This document shows, in pieces, positions 32,941 to 40,842 of a stretch of 64,000 nucleotides of DNA; the stretch's first letter is position 1; each line of letters opens with the position of its first letter. Below the pieces are notes generated by a model. The model was not told the DNA's origin and did no database searches. It saw only the letters and a list, made by a program, of their open reading frames with translations. The stretch comes from Streptomyces sp. HB132 (GTDB lineage Bacteria > Actinomycetota > Actinomycetes > Streptomycetales > Streptomycetaceae). The DNA lies in contig NZ_JAFBGA010000016.1 in NCBI RefSeq assembly GCF_016909575.1, forward strand, positions 111,424-175,423, in the 5' to 3' direction. Made by a program: the position numbers and the translations under genes.

Positions 32941-33168
32941 CTCGAGCGGTGGGGCACCTCCACGGACGACGAACCCGCCGAGCCGTTCCGGCAGGTGGTC
33001 ACCCGGGACGACGCCACCGGCGAACTCGTGGGCAAGGTGGTCAACGCGCGGGCCGCGGATGCCAGGACCCGGATCGACCTCGAGGCGAAGCCCGCCTCAC
33101 GGACCGCCCGGCCGACCACGCTCCAGGCGGCCCCTGACGCGGAGAACACGGCCGGGACCGTCAGGTGG
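32941..33168 (+). pseudogene. Remnant resembling the C-terminus of a GH51 alpha-L-arabinofuranosidase
   Basis: A 76-residue stretch reads FRQVVTRDDATGELVGKVVN, then RTRIDLE and TTLQAAPDAENT. This resembles the C-terminal beta-sandwich of GH51 arabinofuranosidases (TRDDATGE-, KVVNA- and AAPDAENT-type blocks). There is no catalytic barrel, no start codon with a ribosome site, and the reading continues into unrelated sequence to 33327. It is best read as a decayed gene fragment; the assignment is by memory of family motifs and needs a search. Confidence 0.45.
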
Positions 33169-33494
33169 CATCACGGACATCGGCACTGCGCGTCGACGGA
33201 CCGGTGCTCCCTCCCCCACACGTTCCGGGCGCACTCCGTGACCTTCCTCCGCGTCACGGCATGGAAAGGACCGGAGCGGGGAGAGGTGAACACCCGCAGA
33301 GCGACCCCGGGGGCGTTCCGCCGGTGACCGGGACGGCTTCCCGCACGCCACGCGGGCCGTCGCGGAGAAGGCGGGGCATCCGCCCCGCGTCGGGCAGCCC
33401 GAACGTTTCGACGCCGCCCTGCCGGACTTCCTCGCCCCGCTGGTCGCCGGACCGCGACCGAGCCACTGTCTCGCCCGACCCCGCAGGCCGGCCA

Positions 33495-33530
33495 CAGTCC
33501 GAAAAACAGTCCGAAAAACAGACCGAGAAA
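33495..33530. repeat. Three tandem 12-bp repeats beside the tRNA-Leu terminator
   Basis: The unit CAGTCCGAAAAA occurs at 33495-33506 and 33507-33518 exactly and at 33519-33530 with two changes, followed by a partial fourth. It is A-rich in a G+C-rich genome and lies just beyond the tRNA terminator. Confidence 0.7.
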
Positions 33531-33533
33531 CAG

Positions 33534-33561
33534 AAAAAACCCCAGATGAACTGGGGTTTTT
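33534..33561 (-). terminator. Rho-independent terminator of tRNA-Leu
   Basis: Stem CCCCAG/CTGGGG (33540-33545 with 33551-33556, 5-nt loop) has A and T runs on both sides. On the minus strand it ends in a T run, a classic intrinsic terminator directly after the tRNA. Confidence 0.85.
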
Positions 33562-33564
33562 CAC

Positions 33565-33652
33565 TGGTGTCCGAGGGGGGACTTGAACCCCCACGCCCGA
33601 TAAAGGGCACTAGCACCTCAAGCTAGCGCGTCTGCCATTCCGCCACCCGGAC
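33565..33652 (-). tRNA. tRNA-Leu, anticodon GAG
   Basis: Read on the minus strand it folds fully. Acceptor GTCCGGG pairs with CTCGGAC, the D-stem GCG/CGC, anticodon stem CTAGC/GCTAG with loop TTGAGGT giving anticodon GAG, a long class II variable arm (TGCCC-TTTAT-CGGGC) and T-arm GGGGG-TTCAAGT-CCCCC. The 3' CCA is encoded (33565-33567). It decodes CUC/CUU leucine codons. Its 3' side borders a gene-poor, decayed region. Confidence 0.97.
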
Positions 33653-33833
33653 CGGGTGTGTCTTCCTGGGCCCTGCCCGTTCCGACGTGGAAAACCATAG
33701 CAAACATTCGAGGGTGCTCGATCACGCCCCCGGCGCCGACAAGACGCATGACGAGCGCCGGGCGGCCTTGGGCGAGCGGCGCCGGCGCGCGAGGATGAGA
33801 GGGAGCACCACCGCGACAGTGGAAGGAAGCAGC

Positions 33834-35168
33834 GTGAGCGAGACCAACACGGACCGGGCCGGCATCGGCGAGAGGGCCGAGAGCGAGGTCGTGGACCTCT
33901 GTCGTGACCTGATCCGGATCGACACCAGTAACTACGGCGACCACTCGGGCCCCGGGGAGCGTGCCGCCGCTGAGTACATCGCCGAGAAGCTCGCCGAGGT
34001 CGGGCTCGAGCCGAAGATCATCGAGTCGCACAAGGGGCGTGCCTCCACCGTGGCCCGGATCGAGGGCGAGGACCCCTCCAAGCCGGCGCTGCTGATCCAC
34101 GGGCACACCGACGTCGTGCCGGCCAACGCGGCGGACTGGACGCACGATCCGTTCTCCGGCGAGATCGCCGACGGGTGCGTGTGGGGCCGGGGCGCCGTCG
34201 ACATGAAGGACATGGACGCGATGACCCTCGCGGTCGTACGCGACCGCGTGCGCAGCGGCCGCAAACCCCCGCGAGACATCGTCCTCGCCTTCCTCGCCGA
34301 CGAGGAGGCGGGCGGCACGTACGGGGCGCGCCACCTCGTCGACAACCACCGGGACCTCTTCGACGGCGTCACCGAGGCGATCGGAGAGGTCGGCGGATTC
34401 TCCTTCACCGTCAACGAGAACCTGCGCCTCTATCTGGTGGAGACCGCGCAGAAGGGCATGCACTGGATGCGGCTCACCGTGGACGGCACCGCCGGGCACG
34501 GCTCGATGACCAACGACGACAACGCCATCACGGAGCTCTGCGAGGCCGTCGGCCGGCTCGGCCGCCATACCTGGCCGGTCAGGGTGACCAAGACCGTACG
34601 GTCCTTCCTCGACGAGCTGTCCGACGCTCTCGGCACCCCGCTCGACCCGGAGGACATGGAGGCCACGCTCGCCAAGCTCGGCGGGATCGCCAAGATGATC
34701 GGCGCGACCCTGCGCAACTCCGCAGCTCCCACCATGCTCGGCGCCGGCTACAAGGTGAACGTGATTCCCGGGCAGGCCACCGCTCATGTGGACGGCCGCT
34801 TCCTGCCCGGCTACGAGGAGGAGTTCCTGACGGACCTCGACCGGATCCTCGGGCCCCGGGTGAAGCGCGAGGACGTGCACGGGGACAAGGCCCTGGAAAC
34901 GGGCTTCGACGGGTCCCTCGTGGACGCGATGCAAATCGCCCTGAAGGCCGAGGACCCCATCGCGCGCGCCGTGCCCTACATGCTCTCGGGTGGCACCGAC
35001 GCCAAGTCCTTCGACGACCTCGGTATTCGCTGCTTCGGATTCGCCCCCCTCAAGCTGCCGCCGGAGCTGGACTTCGCCGGGATGTTCCACGGCGTGGACG
35101 AGCGGGTCCCGGTGGACGGCCTGAAGTTCGGAGCCCGGGTGCTCGACCGGTTCATCGACCACTCCTGA
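33834..35168 (+). CDS. M20-family metallopeptidase
   Basis: A 444-residue M20 zinc peptidase/deacylase. The metal motif is LIHGHTDVVPAN (first His and Asp), then GRGAVDMKDMDAM (bridging Asp), FLADEEAGGTYGA (general-base Glu plus ligand Glu) and the dimerisation-domain segments GTAGHGS and GAGYKVNVIPGQATAHVDGR. Start is GTG 33834 after GGAAGGAAG; the upstream frame is not conserved. It resembles ArgE/DapE/carboxypeptidase-like dipeptidases; substrate unknown. It is cytoplasmic (no signal peptide) and monocistronic. Confidence 0.9.
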   Translation: MSETNTDRAGIGERAESEVVDLCRDLIRIDTSNYGDHSGPGERAAAEYIAEKLAEVGLEPKIIESHKGRASTVARIEGEDPSKPALLIHGHTDVVPANAADWTHDPFSGEIADGCVWGRGAVDMKDMDAMTLAVVRDRVRSGRKPPRDIVLAFLADEEAGGTYGARHLVDNHRDLFDGVTEAIGEVGGFSFTVNENLRLYLVETAQKGMHWMRLTVDGTAGHGSMTNDDNAITELCEAVGRLGRHTWPVRVTKTVRSFLDELSDALGTPLDPEDMEATLAKLGGIAKMIGATLRNSAAPTMLGAGYKVNVIPGQATAHVDGRFLPGYEEEFLTDLDRILGPRVKREDVHGDKALETGFDGSLVDAMQIALKAEDPIARAVPYMLSGGTDAKSFDDLGIRCFGFAPLKLPPELDFAGMFHGVDERVPVDGLKFGARVLDRFIDHS

Positions 35169-35312
35169 CCCTGTGAGCGGCCGTATTCGACAGCCTGTGC
35201 GTACTCACTGGAAAGGGTGAAAGAGATCGTCTACTCGTAGCCCGCCCACTCCCTCCTCGTTGCTCATGATGCGGTCCGCGGCTGGGACCGCGCTTGTCAA
35301 CGAGGAGGAATC

Positions 35313-35546
35313 ATGATCAAGAAGGTCGTCGCAATCGCGGCTGCTACCGGTGGTCTCGTGCTCGCTGGTGCGGGTATGGCTTCCGCCGACGCCGGAGCCC
35401 AGGGTGCCGCCATCGGCAGCCCCGGCGTGCTCTCGGGCAACGTCGTCCAGGTGCCGGTCCACGTTCCGGTGAACGTGTGCGGCAACACCGTTTCCGTGAT
35501 CGGGCTGCTGAACCCCGCCTTCGGCAACACCTGCGTCAACGCGTGA
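35313..35546 (+). CDS. chpH: Short chaplin, ChpH-like
   Basis: A 77-residue secreted short chaplin. The signal peptide covers about residues 1-25 (MIKKVVAIAAATGGLVLAGA ... ASA) and one chaplin domain follows (GSPGVLSGNVVQVPVHVPVNVCGNTVSVIGLLNP...FGNTC) with the two cysteines that form the intramolecular disulfide. Its near match to S. coelicolor ChpH, and its place immediately before a ChpC-like gene, support the name. Chaplins assemble as amyloid-like fibrils lowering surface tension so aerial hyphae can grow. GAGGAGGAATC directly before the ATG is a very strong ribosome site, fitting high expression. Confidence 0.95.
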   Translation: MIKKVVAIAAATGGLVLAGAGMASADAGAQGAAIGSPGVLSGNVVQVPVHVPVNVCGNTVSVIGLLNPAFGNTCVNA

Positions 35547-35582
35547 CGATGCGCGCCAACCCGTGAGGGTCTGAGTCCGGTC

Positions 35583-35615
35583 GGCCCCGGAGTGCGTGCC
35601 ATGCACTCCGGGGCC
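35583..35615 (+). terminator. Hairpin between chpH and chpC
   Basis: A perfect 13-bp stem (35583-35595 with 35603-35615, 7-nt loop) separates the two chaplin genes, suggesting chpH transcription largely ends here and chpC has its own promoter, or an attenuating structure. Confidence 0.7.
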
Positions 35616-35684
35616 GCTGGGCATCTGGTCCCGGCGCGGGTTGCGCCGGGGTATTTCGGTAGGCAGAAGGCAGGAAAGCAACCT

Positions 35685-36473
35685 ATGCGACAGGTCACAC
35701 GCAAAGGCCTGATCACCATGGCAGCGGCGGGTGGAGTGCTCGCGCTCGGTGGCGGATACGCGCACGCCGACGCGGGTGCCGCGGGCGCCGCGTCGGGTTC
35801 ACCGGGAGTGCTCTCGGGGAACTCGATCCAGGTCCCGATCGATGTACCCGTCAACGTGTGCGGAAACTCCGTGAACGTCGGCGGTCTGCTCAATCCCACG
35901 AGCGGAAACGACTGCGGAGACGGATCTTCGAAGTCCGGACAGGCGTCCACCTCGGACGGTGGCTCCTCCTCCGGTCACGGCTCCGACGGCCGGACGTCGT
36001 CCCGGCACGGGGACGCGCGCGACGGCGGGAGCCGGGCGTCAGGGCACCAGGACACGCGTGACAGCGGGGCGGGGACGGGCAGGCACCGTGCTCCCGGCAC
36101 CTCGGCCCACGCCGAGACGACCGGATCCCCGGGATTCCTCTCCGGGAACCAGGTGCAGGCGCCGGTCGAGATCCCCCTGAACGTCTGCGGCAACAGCGTC
36201 ACCGTCGGCGGACTACTCAACCCGGTCTTCGGCAACAACTGCGAGAACGACTCGGAGGCGGTCCCGCCTCCCGTCGTGCCGCACACTCCGCCCACCCCGG
36301 AGAAGCCGGTCACGCCGGACGCTCCCCCTGCTCCCGAGACCCAGCTCGTGGCGGGCGAGCAGCTCGCTCACACCGGTGGGGGCGGGCTCGACCTGCTCGT
36401 TCCGGCGAGCGCGGGCCTGCTGCTCGCGGGTGCGGGCACCGTTCTGTACCGACGTTCGCGCAGCGCCGCGTAG
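35685..36473 (+). CDS. chpC: Long cell-wall-anchored chaplin, ChpC-like
   Basis: A 262-residue long chaplin. Order: signal peptide (about 1-29); chaplin domain 1 (GSPGVLSGNSIQVPIDVPVN...GNDC); a Ser/Gly/Asp/His-rich linker of about 65 residues; chaplin domain 2 (GSPGFLSGNQVQAPVEIPLN...GNNC); a Pro-rich segment; the sortase signal LAHTG at residues 227-231; a hydrophobic helix and an RRSRS tail. LAxTG is the signal of class E sortases that anchor long chaplins to the wall (family knowledge). Each domain keeps its two cysteines. The start is ATG 35685, after AGGAAAG. It works with ChpH in aerial hypha formation. Confidence 0.94.
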   Translation: MRQVTRKGLITMAAAGGVLALGGGYAHADAGAAGAASGSPGVLSGNSIQVPIDVPVNVCGNSVNVGGLLNPTSGNDCGDGSSKSGQASTSDGGSSSGHGSDGRTSSRHGDARDGGSRASGHQDTRDSGAGTGRHRAPGTSAHAETTGSPGFLSGNQVQAPVEIPLNVCGNSVTVGGLLNPVFGNNCENDSEAVPPPVVPHTPPTPEKPVTPDAPPAPETQLVAGEQLAHTGGGGLDLLVPASAGLLLAGAGTVLYRRSRSAA

Positions 36474-36531
36474 CGCCTGCACCACATCGAGTACGACGAG
36501 CGGGTTCCGCGGACGCGGGACCCGCTCCGTG

Positions 36532-36720
36532 CTACCAGGTGGGCCGGAGCTGGCGGATGATGCGGCGGCGCAGCCGCACCCGGCGGCTGCCGTCACGGCG
36601 CAGCGTCAGACGGTCCAACTCCCAGTGCCCGTACTCGGCATGGTCGGTCAGCAGGCGGGCCGCCTCCTTGCGGGACACCCCGCGCGGCACGTACACGTCG
36701 ATAAATTCGTATTCCGGCAT
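36532..36720 (-). CDS. Small conserved DUF5703-like protein
   Basis: A 62-residue basic protein: EYEFIDVYVPRGVSRKEAARLLTDHAEYGHWELDRLTLRRDGSRRVRLRRRI. It matches the small actinobacterial family I know as DUF5703; function unknown. The Arg-rich C-terminus suggests nucleic-acid contact (inference). It is divergent from the next hypothetical gene (47 bases apart). Confidence 0.75.
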   Translation of the reverse strand: MPEYEFIDVYVPRGVSRKEAARLLTDHAEYGHWELDRLTLRRDGSRRVRLRRRIIRQLRPTW

Positions 36721-36754
36721 CGCATCTATTGTGCGGGCAGACCCCCGGTACGGA

Positions 36755-36760
36755 TAGCGT
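36755..36760 (+). promoter_or_regulatory. -10 box TAGCGT, leaderless start at 36768
   Basis: TAGCGT ends 7 bases before ATG 36768 with no ribosome site between, supporting both that start and a leaderless mRNA. Confidence 0.5.
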
Positions 36761-36767
36761 CTGTCCT

Positions 36768-37415
36768 ATGTCTGATGCTGCGCAGCCCACCGCTGCCGAG
36801 GTACGCGCCGCCGCCGATGCAGTCAGAACCGCGCTCGACCGCCACCTCCAGGCGGTCGAACGCCGTACCGGGGACGACGACCCCGCTGTCTCCGACGCGT
36901 TCAACGCACTGGCCGCCGCCGCCGAGGTCTACGACGAACTGCTCTACGACCGTTACGACGAAGTCACCCCCTTCGAGATCCCGGCCGCACAGGACTCCCT
37001 CCCGCCGTATGCGGGCCCGGAGGAGCCGCATGCCGTCAGCGTGCTGATCAGGCGCGACTACGCGGTGGCGGAGCCCGGCCGGTTGCTCGCCCAGGCACAG
37101 CGGCTCGCCGACGTCGATCCGGACGGGGACGGGCTGCCGGCCGCCGGGGTGCACGCCGCGCTGGGAGCGGTGTTCGGCGAGTACGAGGCGGACGAAATCG
37201 CCTCCCGGCACCAGGAGTTCGGGCTCGAGGAGGGGGACTCCACCCTCTGGGTCTCCGCTGTGGAGGAGCCTCCCGAGCCGGGGGAGTGGCTCGCGGCGCC
37301 GTTCGACGAAGCCGATCCCGCGATGGTGGTCTGCCGTTTCGACGTCAGCGCGGTCTTCGACGAGGAGGACGAGCTGGACGGGGACCCCGACGGCCTCGTC
37401 GCGGAACGCTCCTGA
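36768..37415 (+). CDS. Conserved hypothetical acidic protein
   Basis: A 215-residue, strongly acidic, soluble protein with Ala-rich helices at the N-terminus (residues 5-60, including AAEVYDELLYDRYDEVTPFE). A central segment (SVLIRRDYAVAEPGRLLAQAQRLAD) and a C-terminal all-acidic tail (FDEEDELDGDPDG) follow. I recognise it only as a conserved streptomycete protein of unknown function. ATG 36768 is preferred over the upstream frame start because it lies at leaderless distance from TAGCGT. It is convergent with the RecD2-like gene, separated by a perfect hairpin. Confidence 0.7.
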   Translation: MSDAAQPTAAEVRAAADAVRTALDRHLQAVERRTGDDDPAVSDAFNALAAAAEVYDELLYDRYDEVTPFEIPAAQDSLPPYAGPEEPHAVSVLIRRDYAVAEPGRLLAQAQRLADVDPDGDGLPAAGVHAALGAVFGEYEADEIASRHQEFGLEEGDSTLWVSAVEEPPEPGEWLAAPFDEADPAMVVCRFDVSAVFDEEDELDGDPDGLVAERS

Positions 37416-37424
37416 CCTCGCCGT

Positions 37425-37461
37425 CCGACGGCCCCGGCGCGCAGCGCACCGGGGCCGTCGG
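37425..37461. terminator. Bidirectional terminator hairpin
   Basis: A perfect 13-bp stem (37425-37437 with 37449-37461, 11-nt loop) lies between convergent genes. Confidence 0.7.
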
Positions 37462-37491
37462 TATGCCCGGGAGCCCTTCGCGGACGACCCG

Positions 37492-39720
37492 CTACGAGGC
37501 GTCCGGAGTGGGCAGCGCCTCCAGCAGGGGCCGCAGCCGGGTCGTCCGCTCCTGCGCCGGGACCTCGGCCACCGCACGCGGCAGGGCCTGGTCCACGCCG
37601 TGCACCACCGACAGGTGCCGCTCGCCACGGCTGAACGCCGTGTACACCCAGGGCCTGCTGAGCCCCTGCGCCGCGTCGCCGGGCAGCACGACGACCGCGG
37701 CCGGCCAGCGCATCCCCGCCGCCTGATGGGCGCTGAGCGCCCAGCCGTGGCGCACCGAGGCCTCCACCCGTTCCTGGGGTACGACGACGGACGTGCCCGA
37801 GCAGTCCAGGTGCAGGCCGTCGGCGTCGGCCGAGACGACCGAGCCGGGCACCACCCTGCCCGGAGCCGGGACGTGGACCACCCGGTCGCCGGGGTCGAAG
37901 CCGCCGAAACGGCCCGGCCCCGGATTCAGGCGCTGCTTGAGCGCCGCGTTCAGCGCCGTCGTGCCCGCCGTACCGCCGTGCCCGACCGTGATGACCTGGG
38001 TGTCGGAGGAAGGGACGCCGATGGCGCGCGGCACCGAGTCGGCCACCAGCTGGACGGTGCGGTGCACTGCCTCACCCGCGTCGCGGACGGGCACGATCAC
38101 CACCTCCTTGCCCGGCGCCTCGACCTGGGCGAGCTCGCCGATGCCGATGCCCGAGACCAGCTCACCGATCGGCCCCGGGTCGGGCGTGCGCGAGACCACG
38201 TGCGGGCAGGCGCGCGACGCGATCACATCGGCGAACACCCGGCCCGCACCGGCCGAACCGAGCACCCCCGGGTCACCACTCAGGATCAGCCGCGTCCCGT
38301 CGGCGAGTGACTCCACCAGCATCGCGGCCGTCTCCACGTCGAGCTGCGGGGCGTCCAGCACGACCAGCACGTCGACGGCGAACGCGCCGTCCGCGTCCCG
38401 GCCCGGCCCGCTCCCGCCGGAGAGCAGCGCCGAGAGGGTGACCGCGGAACCCGGATCACCGACCGCGTCCGTCAGCCGTCGCAGGCCGTCGGCGCTGTGG
38501 GTGGTGCCCAGGGCCCGCAGGCCGAGGCCCCGCGCGGCGGCGATGAGGGCGGCGGGTTCGGCACGGGCGCTCTCACCGCCGCTGTGGACGACCAGACCCG
38601 CGCCCGCCGCCGCCCGGATGAGCTCGCCCGCCGAAGGTGACGGGGCACCGGCAGCGGCGTCCGTCCAGTCGGCACCCTTCTCGCAGGAGTTGACCAGCCG
38701 TGCCAGGCCGTCGGCGAGGCTCTCCTCGGCCAGGGCGTACCGGTCGAGGCCGAGGAGGACCCGCACGGGCTCCTCGTCGCCCTGTGCCCCGTCCTCGGAC
38801 GTCTCCTCCTCCGCCCCTTCCGTCTCCTGGGGCTCCGCGGTGTCGTCGTCCTGGAAGACCAGCACGACGCCCTCCGCGACGGCCTGCTGGACGGCCTCGG
38901 CGGGGTCGGCCACCGAGAATCCGGCCAGCCCCGCCCGCACCTCGTCGGCGTCCAGCGCGGTGTGGCCCCGCAGCGCGGCACGCTCCAGCATCCAGCTCAC
39001 CAGGGCCGCCGTGCGGCGCTCGTCGTCGGGGCCGCATTCCGCGCCCAGCAGTGCCCGGGCGAAGCCGTCCGCCTGCTCGGGCCGTACGCCCGGCACGGCC
39101 AGCAGTTGCCACGGGTCCTCCCGGAGGGCGGTGGCGGCCCCTTCGCCGAGCGTCGCCGCCGCCGGGCCCGCCAGCGCTTCGGGAGCCCCGCCCCCGGCGA
39201 GCACCTCCGCGACCGAGGCGGCCGCCTCGGGGGAGGCGACGCGCGGCCGCTCCGGCGCGGGGGAGGGAGCGGACCGCGCGGCCGGTGCCGCGGGAGCCGC
39301 ACGGCGGGGCGCCGGCGCGGCCCCGGGGGAGTCGAAGAAGGCGGTGCCCGGCTTCTCGCCGCTCTCCACCGCGCGGACCGCCGCGAGGAGGTCCGCGGCC
39401 GGGCCGCTCAGCTTCGCACCGGCCGCGATGGGCCCTTCCTTGCCGGCCTTGCGCTGCTCGATGCGCTCGTGGAGCTCGCGCTGCGCGGCCAGCTCCGCCT
39501 CGGCCTCCGACAGCGCGGGTGCCACGGGCTCACCGGGAGCCCGCTCCGGCTCCTGCACGCCTTCCGCGCTCTCCGCGCCGTCGTCCGCCCCCTCCGCACT
39601 CCGCGCGCCGCCCTCGTCGGGTGCGCCGGGGGTGCCGGCCGCCTGGACACCGGCTTCCTCACCGGTCGCGGGGTCCTCGGCCGCGGGGTCCGGGGTTTCT
39701 CCCCGGGGATGCGCAGTCAC
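37492..39720 (-). CDS. RecD2-like protein with degenerate ATPase site
   Basis: A 742-residue protein laid out like RecD2/TraA helicases. It has a disordered Pro/Ala/Glu-rich N-terminus (about 1-165), a helix-hairpin-helix region (ATALREDPWQLLAVPGVRPEQADGFARALLG, then ALRGHTALDADEVRAGL), RecA-like lobe 1 and a UvrD_C_2-like end (HGWALSAHQAAGMRWPAAVVVLP ... VYTAFSRGERHLSVVHG). Where the Walker A loop (GxxGxGKT) should be, the sequence reads AAGAGLVVHSGGESARAE: no GKT. The Walker B position has LVVLDAPQ rather than DEA. It therefore probably does not hydrolyse ATP normally. GTG 39720 overlaps the aldo/keto reductase stop by four bases. Confidence 0.75.
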   Translation of the reverse strand: MTAHPRGETPDPAAEDPATGEEAGVQAAGTPGAPDEGGARSAEGADDGAESAEGVQEPERAPGEPVAPALSEAEAELAAQRELHERIEQRKAGKEGPIAAGAKLSGPAADLLAAVRAVESGEKPGTAFFDSPGAAPAPRRAAPAAPAARSAPSPAPERPRVASPEAAASVAEVLAGGGAPEALAGPAAATLGEGAATALREDPWQLLAVPGVRPEQADGFARALLGAECGPDDERRTAALVSWMLERAALRGHTALDADEVRAGLAGFSVADPAEAVQQAVAEGVVLVFQDDDTAEPQETEGAEEETSEDGAQGDEEPVRVLLGLDRYALAEESLADGLARLVNSCEKGADWTDAAAGAPSPSAGELIRAAAGAGLVVHSGGESARAEPAALIAAARGLGLRALGTTHSADGLRRLTDAVGDPGSAVTLSALLSGGSGPGRDADGAFAVDVLVVLDAPQLDVETAAMLVESLADGTRLILSGDPGVLGSAGAGRVFADVIASRACPHVVSRTPDPGPIGELVSGIGIGELAQVEAPGKEVVIVPVRDAGEAVHRTVQLVADSVPRAIGVPSSDTQVITVGHGGTAGTTALNAALKQRLNPGPGRFGGFDPGDRVVHVPAPGRVVPGSVVSADADGLHLDCSGTSVVVPQERVEASVRHGWALSAHQAAGMRWPAAVVVLPGDAAQGLSRPWVYTAFSRGERHLSVVHGVDQALPRAVAEVPAQERTTRLRPLLEALPTPDAS

Positions 39721-40700
39721 AGCGTGCTCCAGTCCTGGTCGGGATAGCGGTGCACGGGCGCCGACACATCGTCGAGCGCCTGGCAGATCTCGTCAGGAAG
39801 ACTAAGCGCCTCCACCGACAACGCCTCGCGCAGCTGCCGCGCGTTGCGCGCCCCGACGACCGGGGCCACCACCCCCGGCCTGTCCCGCACCCAGGCGAGA
39901 GCGACCTCGAGGGGGGTCGCCGCGAGACCGTCGGCGGCGGTCGCCACCGCGTCCACGATCCTGCTCGCCGCCTCGTCGAGATACGGCTCGACGAAGGGTG
40001 CCAGCTGATCGGAGGCGCCACGCGAGCCGGACGGGGTACCGGTGCGGTACTTGCCGGTCAGTACCCCCCGGCCCAGCGGGGAGGACGGCAGCAGCCCCAC
40101 CCCGAGGTCCAGCGCCGCCGGCAGCACCTCCCGCTCCACGCCCCGCTGCAGCAGCGAGTACTCCATCTGTGTGCAGGCCAGCCGGGTGCGCAGCCCGGGC
40201 GCGGCGAGCTGCCAGGTGGCCGCCTTGGCGAGCTGCCAGCCGCTGAAGTCGGACACCCCGGCGTACCGGACCCGCCCCGATGACACGGCCAGGTCCAGTG
40301 CCTGCAGGGTCTCCTCCAGCGGGGTCACGGGATCGAAGGCGTGGATCTGCCACACGTCCACGTAGTCCGTCCCGAGCCGACGCAGGGACGCGTCGAGCGC
40401 GGCGAGCAGATGCCCGCGCGATCCGTCGAATCGGCGGTACGGGTCGGACACGCTGCCCGCCTTGGTCGCGATGACCAGGTCCTGCCGGGGCACCAGAGTG
40501 TCCAGGAAGCGCCCCAGCAGGTGTTCGGCCTCACCACCGCCGTACACGTCGGCGGTGTCGACGAGGGTGCCGCCCACGTCCCAGAAGGCCTTGAGCTGGT
40601 CGGCCGCGTCGTGTTCGTCGGTGTCCCGGCCCCAGGTGAGAGTGCCCAGCCCGATCCGGGACACACGAAGGCCGGTACGGCCGAGATGCCTCTGCTCCAT
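39717..40700 (-). CDS. Aldo/keto reductase
   Basis: A 327-residue AKR-superfamily TIM-barrel enzyme. Motifs are GLGTLTWGRDTDE, FWDVGGTLVDTADVYGGGEAEHLLG (catalytic Asp and Tyr), LVIATKAG (Lys), YVDVWQIHAFDP (His), and the NADPH-binding tail VVGARNARQLREAL. ATG 40700 (MEQRHLGRTGLRVSRIGLG) is the standard family start. Its stop overlaps the start of the RecD2-like gene (GTGA), suggesting co-transcription. Substrate unknown. Confidence 0.9.
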   Translation of the reverse strand: MEQRHLGRTGLRVSRIGLGTLTWGRDTDEHDAADQLKAFWDVGGTLVDTADVYGGGEAEHLLGRFLDTLVPRQDLVIATKAGSVSDPYRRFDGSRGHLLAALDASLRRLGTDYVDVWQIHAFDPVTPLEETLQALDLAVSSGRVRYAGVSDFSGWQLAKAATWQLAAPGLRTRLACTQMEYSLLQRGVEREVLPAALDLGVGLLPSSPLGRGVLTGKYRTGTPSGSRGASDQLAPFVEPYLDEAASRIVDAVATAADGLAATPLEVALAWVRDRPGVVAPVVGARNARQLREALSVEALSLPDEICQALDDVSAPVHRYPDQDWSTL

Positions 40701-40816
40701 GGGCGCTGAGATTACTGGCAGGGGCCCGACGGGGTGGGAGCCTGTGGACAACGGCCGTCCCCCGGCGGGCCTGCCGGATCCCGGCGCCCCGCGCTAGAGT
40801 CCCGGCACAGGAACGT

Positions 40817-40828
40817 TACTGATCAGTA
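40817..40828. promoter_or_regulatory. 12-bp perfect palindrome TACTGATCAGTA
   Basis: This A/T-balanced perfect palindrome lies 15 bases before ATG 40843 of the LLM oxidoreductase, just upstream of its ribosome site. It looks like a repressor site; no cognate regulator gene is adjacent. Confidence 0.5.
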
Positions 40829-40842
40829 GAGGGAGTGTGGGT

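Larger units (their letters stand above)
32862..33564. other. Gene-poor region with decayed coding fragments
   Basis: About 700 bases without an intact gene. It holds a GH51-like C-terminal fragment (32941-33168), a possible second fragment around 33328-33455 (reading PERFDAALPDFLAPLV, like the end of an alpha/beta hydrolase) and a 12-bp tandem repeat, ending at the tRNA-Leu terminator. No integrase or attachment-site repeat was recognised. Confidence 0.5.

Noticed and set aside
33495..33530. CRISPR array
   Set aside because: The repeats are 12 bases, contiguous, have no spacers, and no cas genes are present.
32862..33652. Integrated mobile element at tRNA-Leu
   Set aside because: There is no integrase, excisionase, replication gene or duplicated tRNA 3' end; only decayed fragments are seen.
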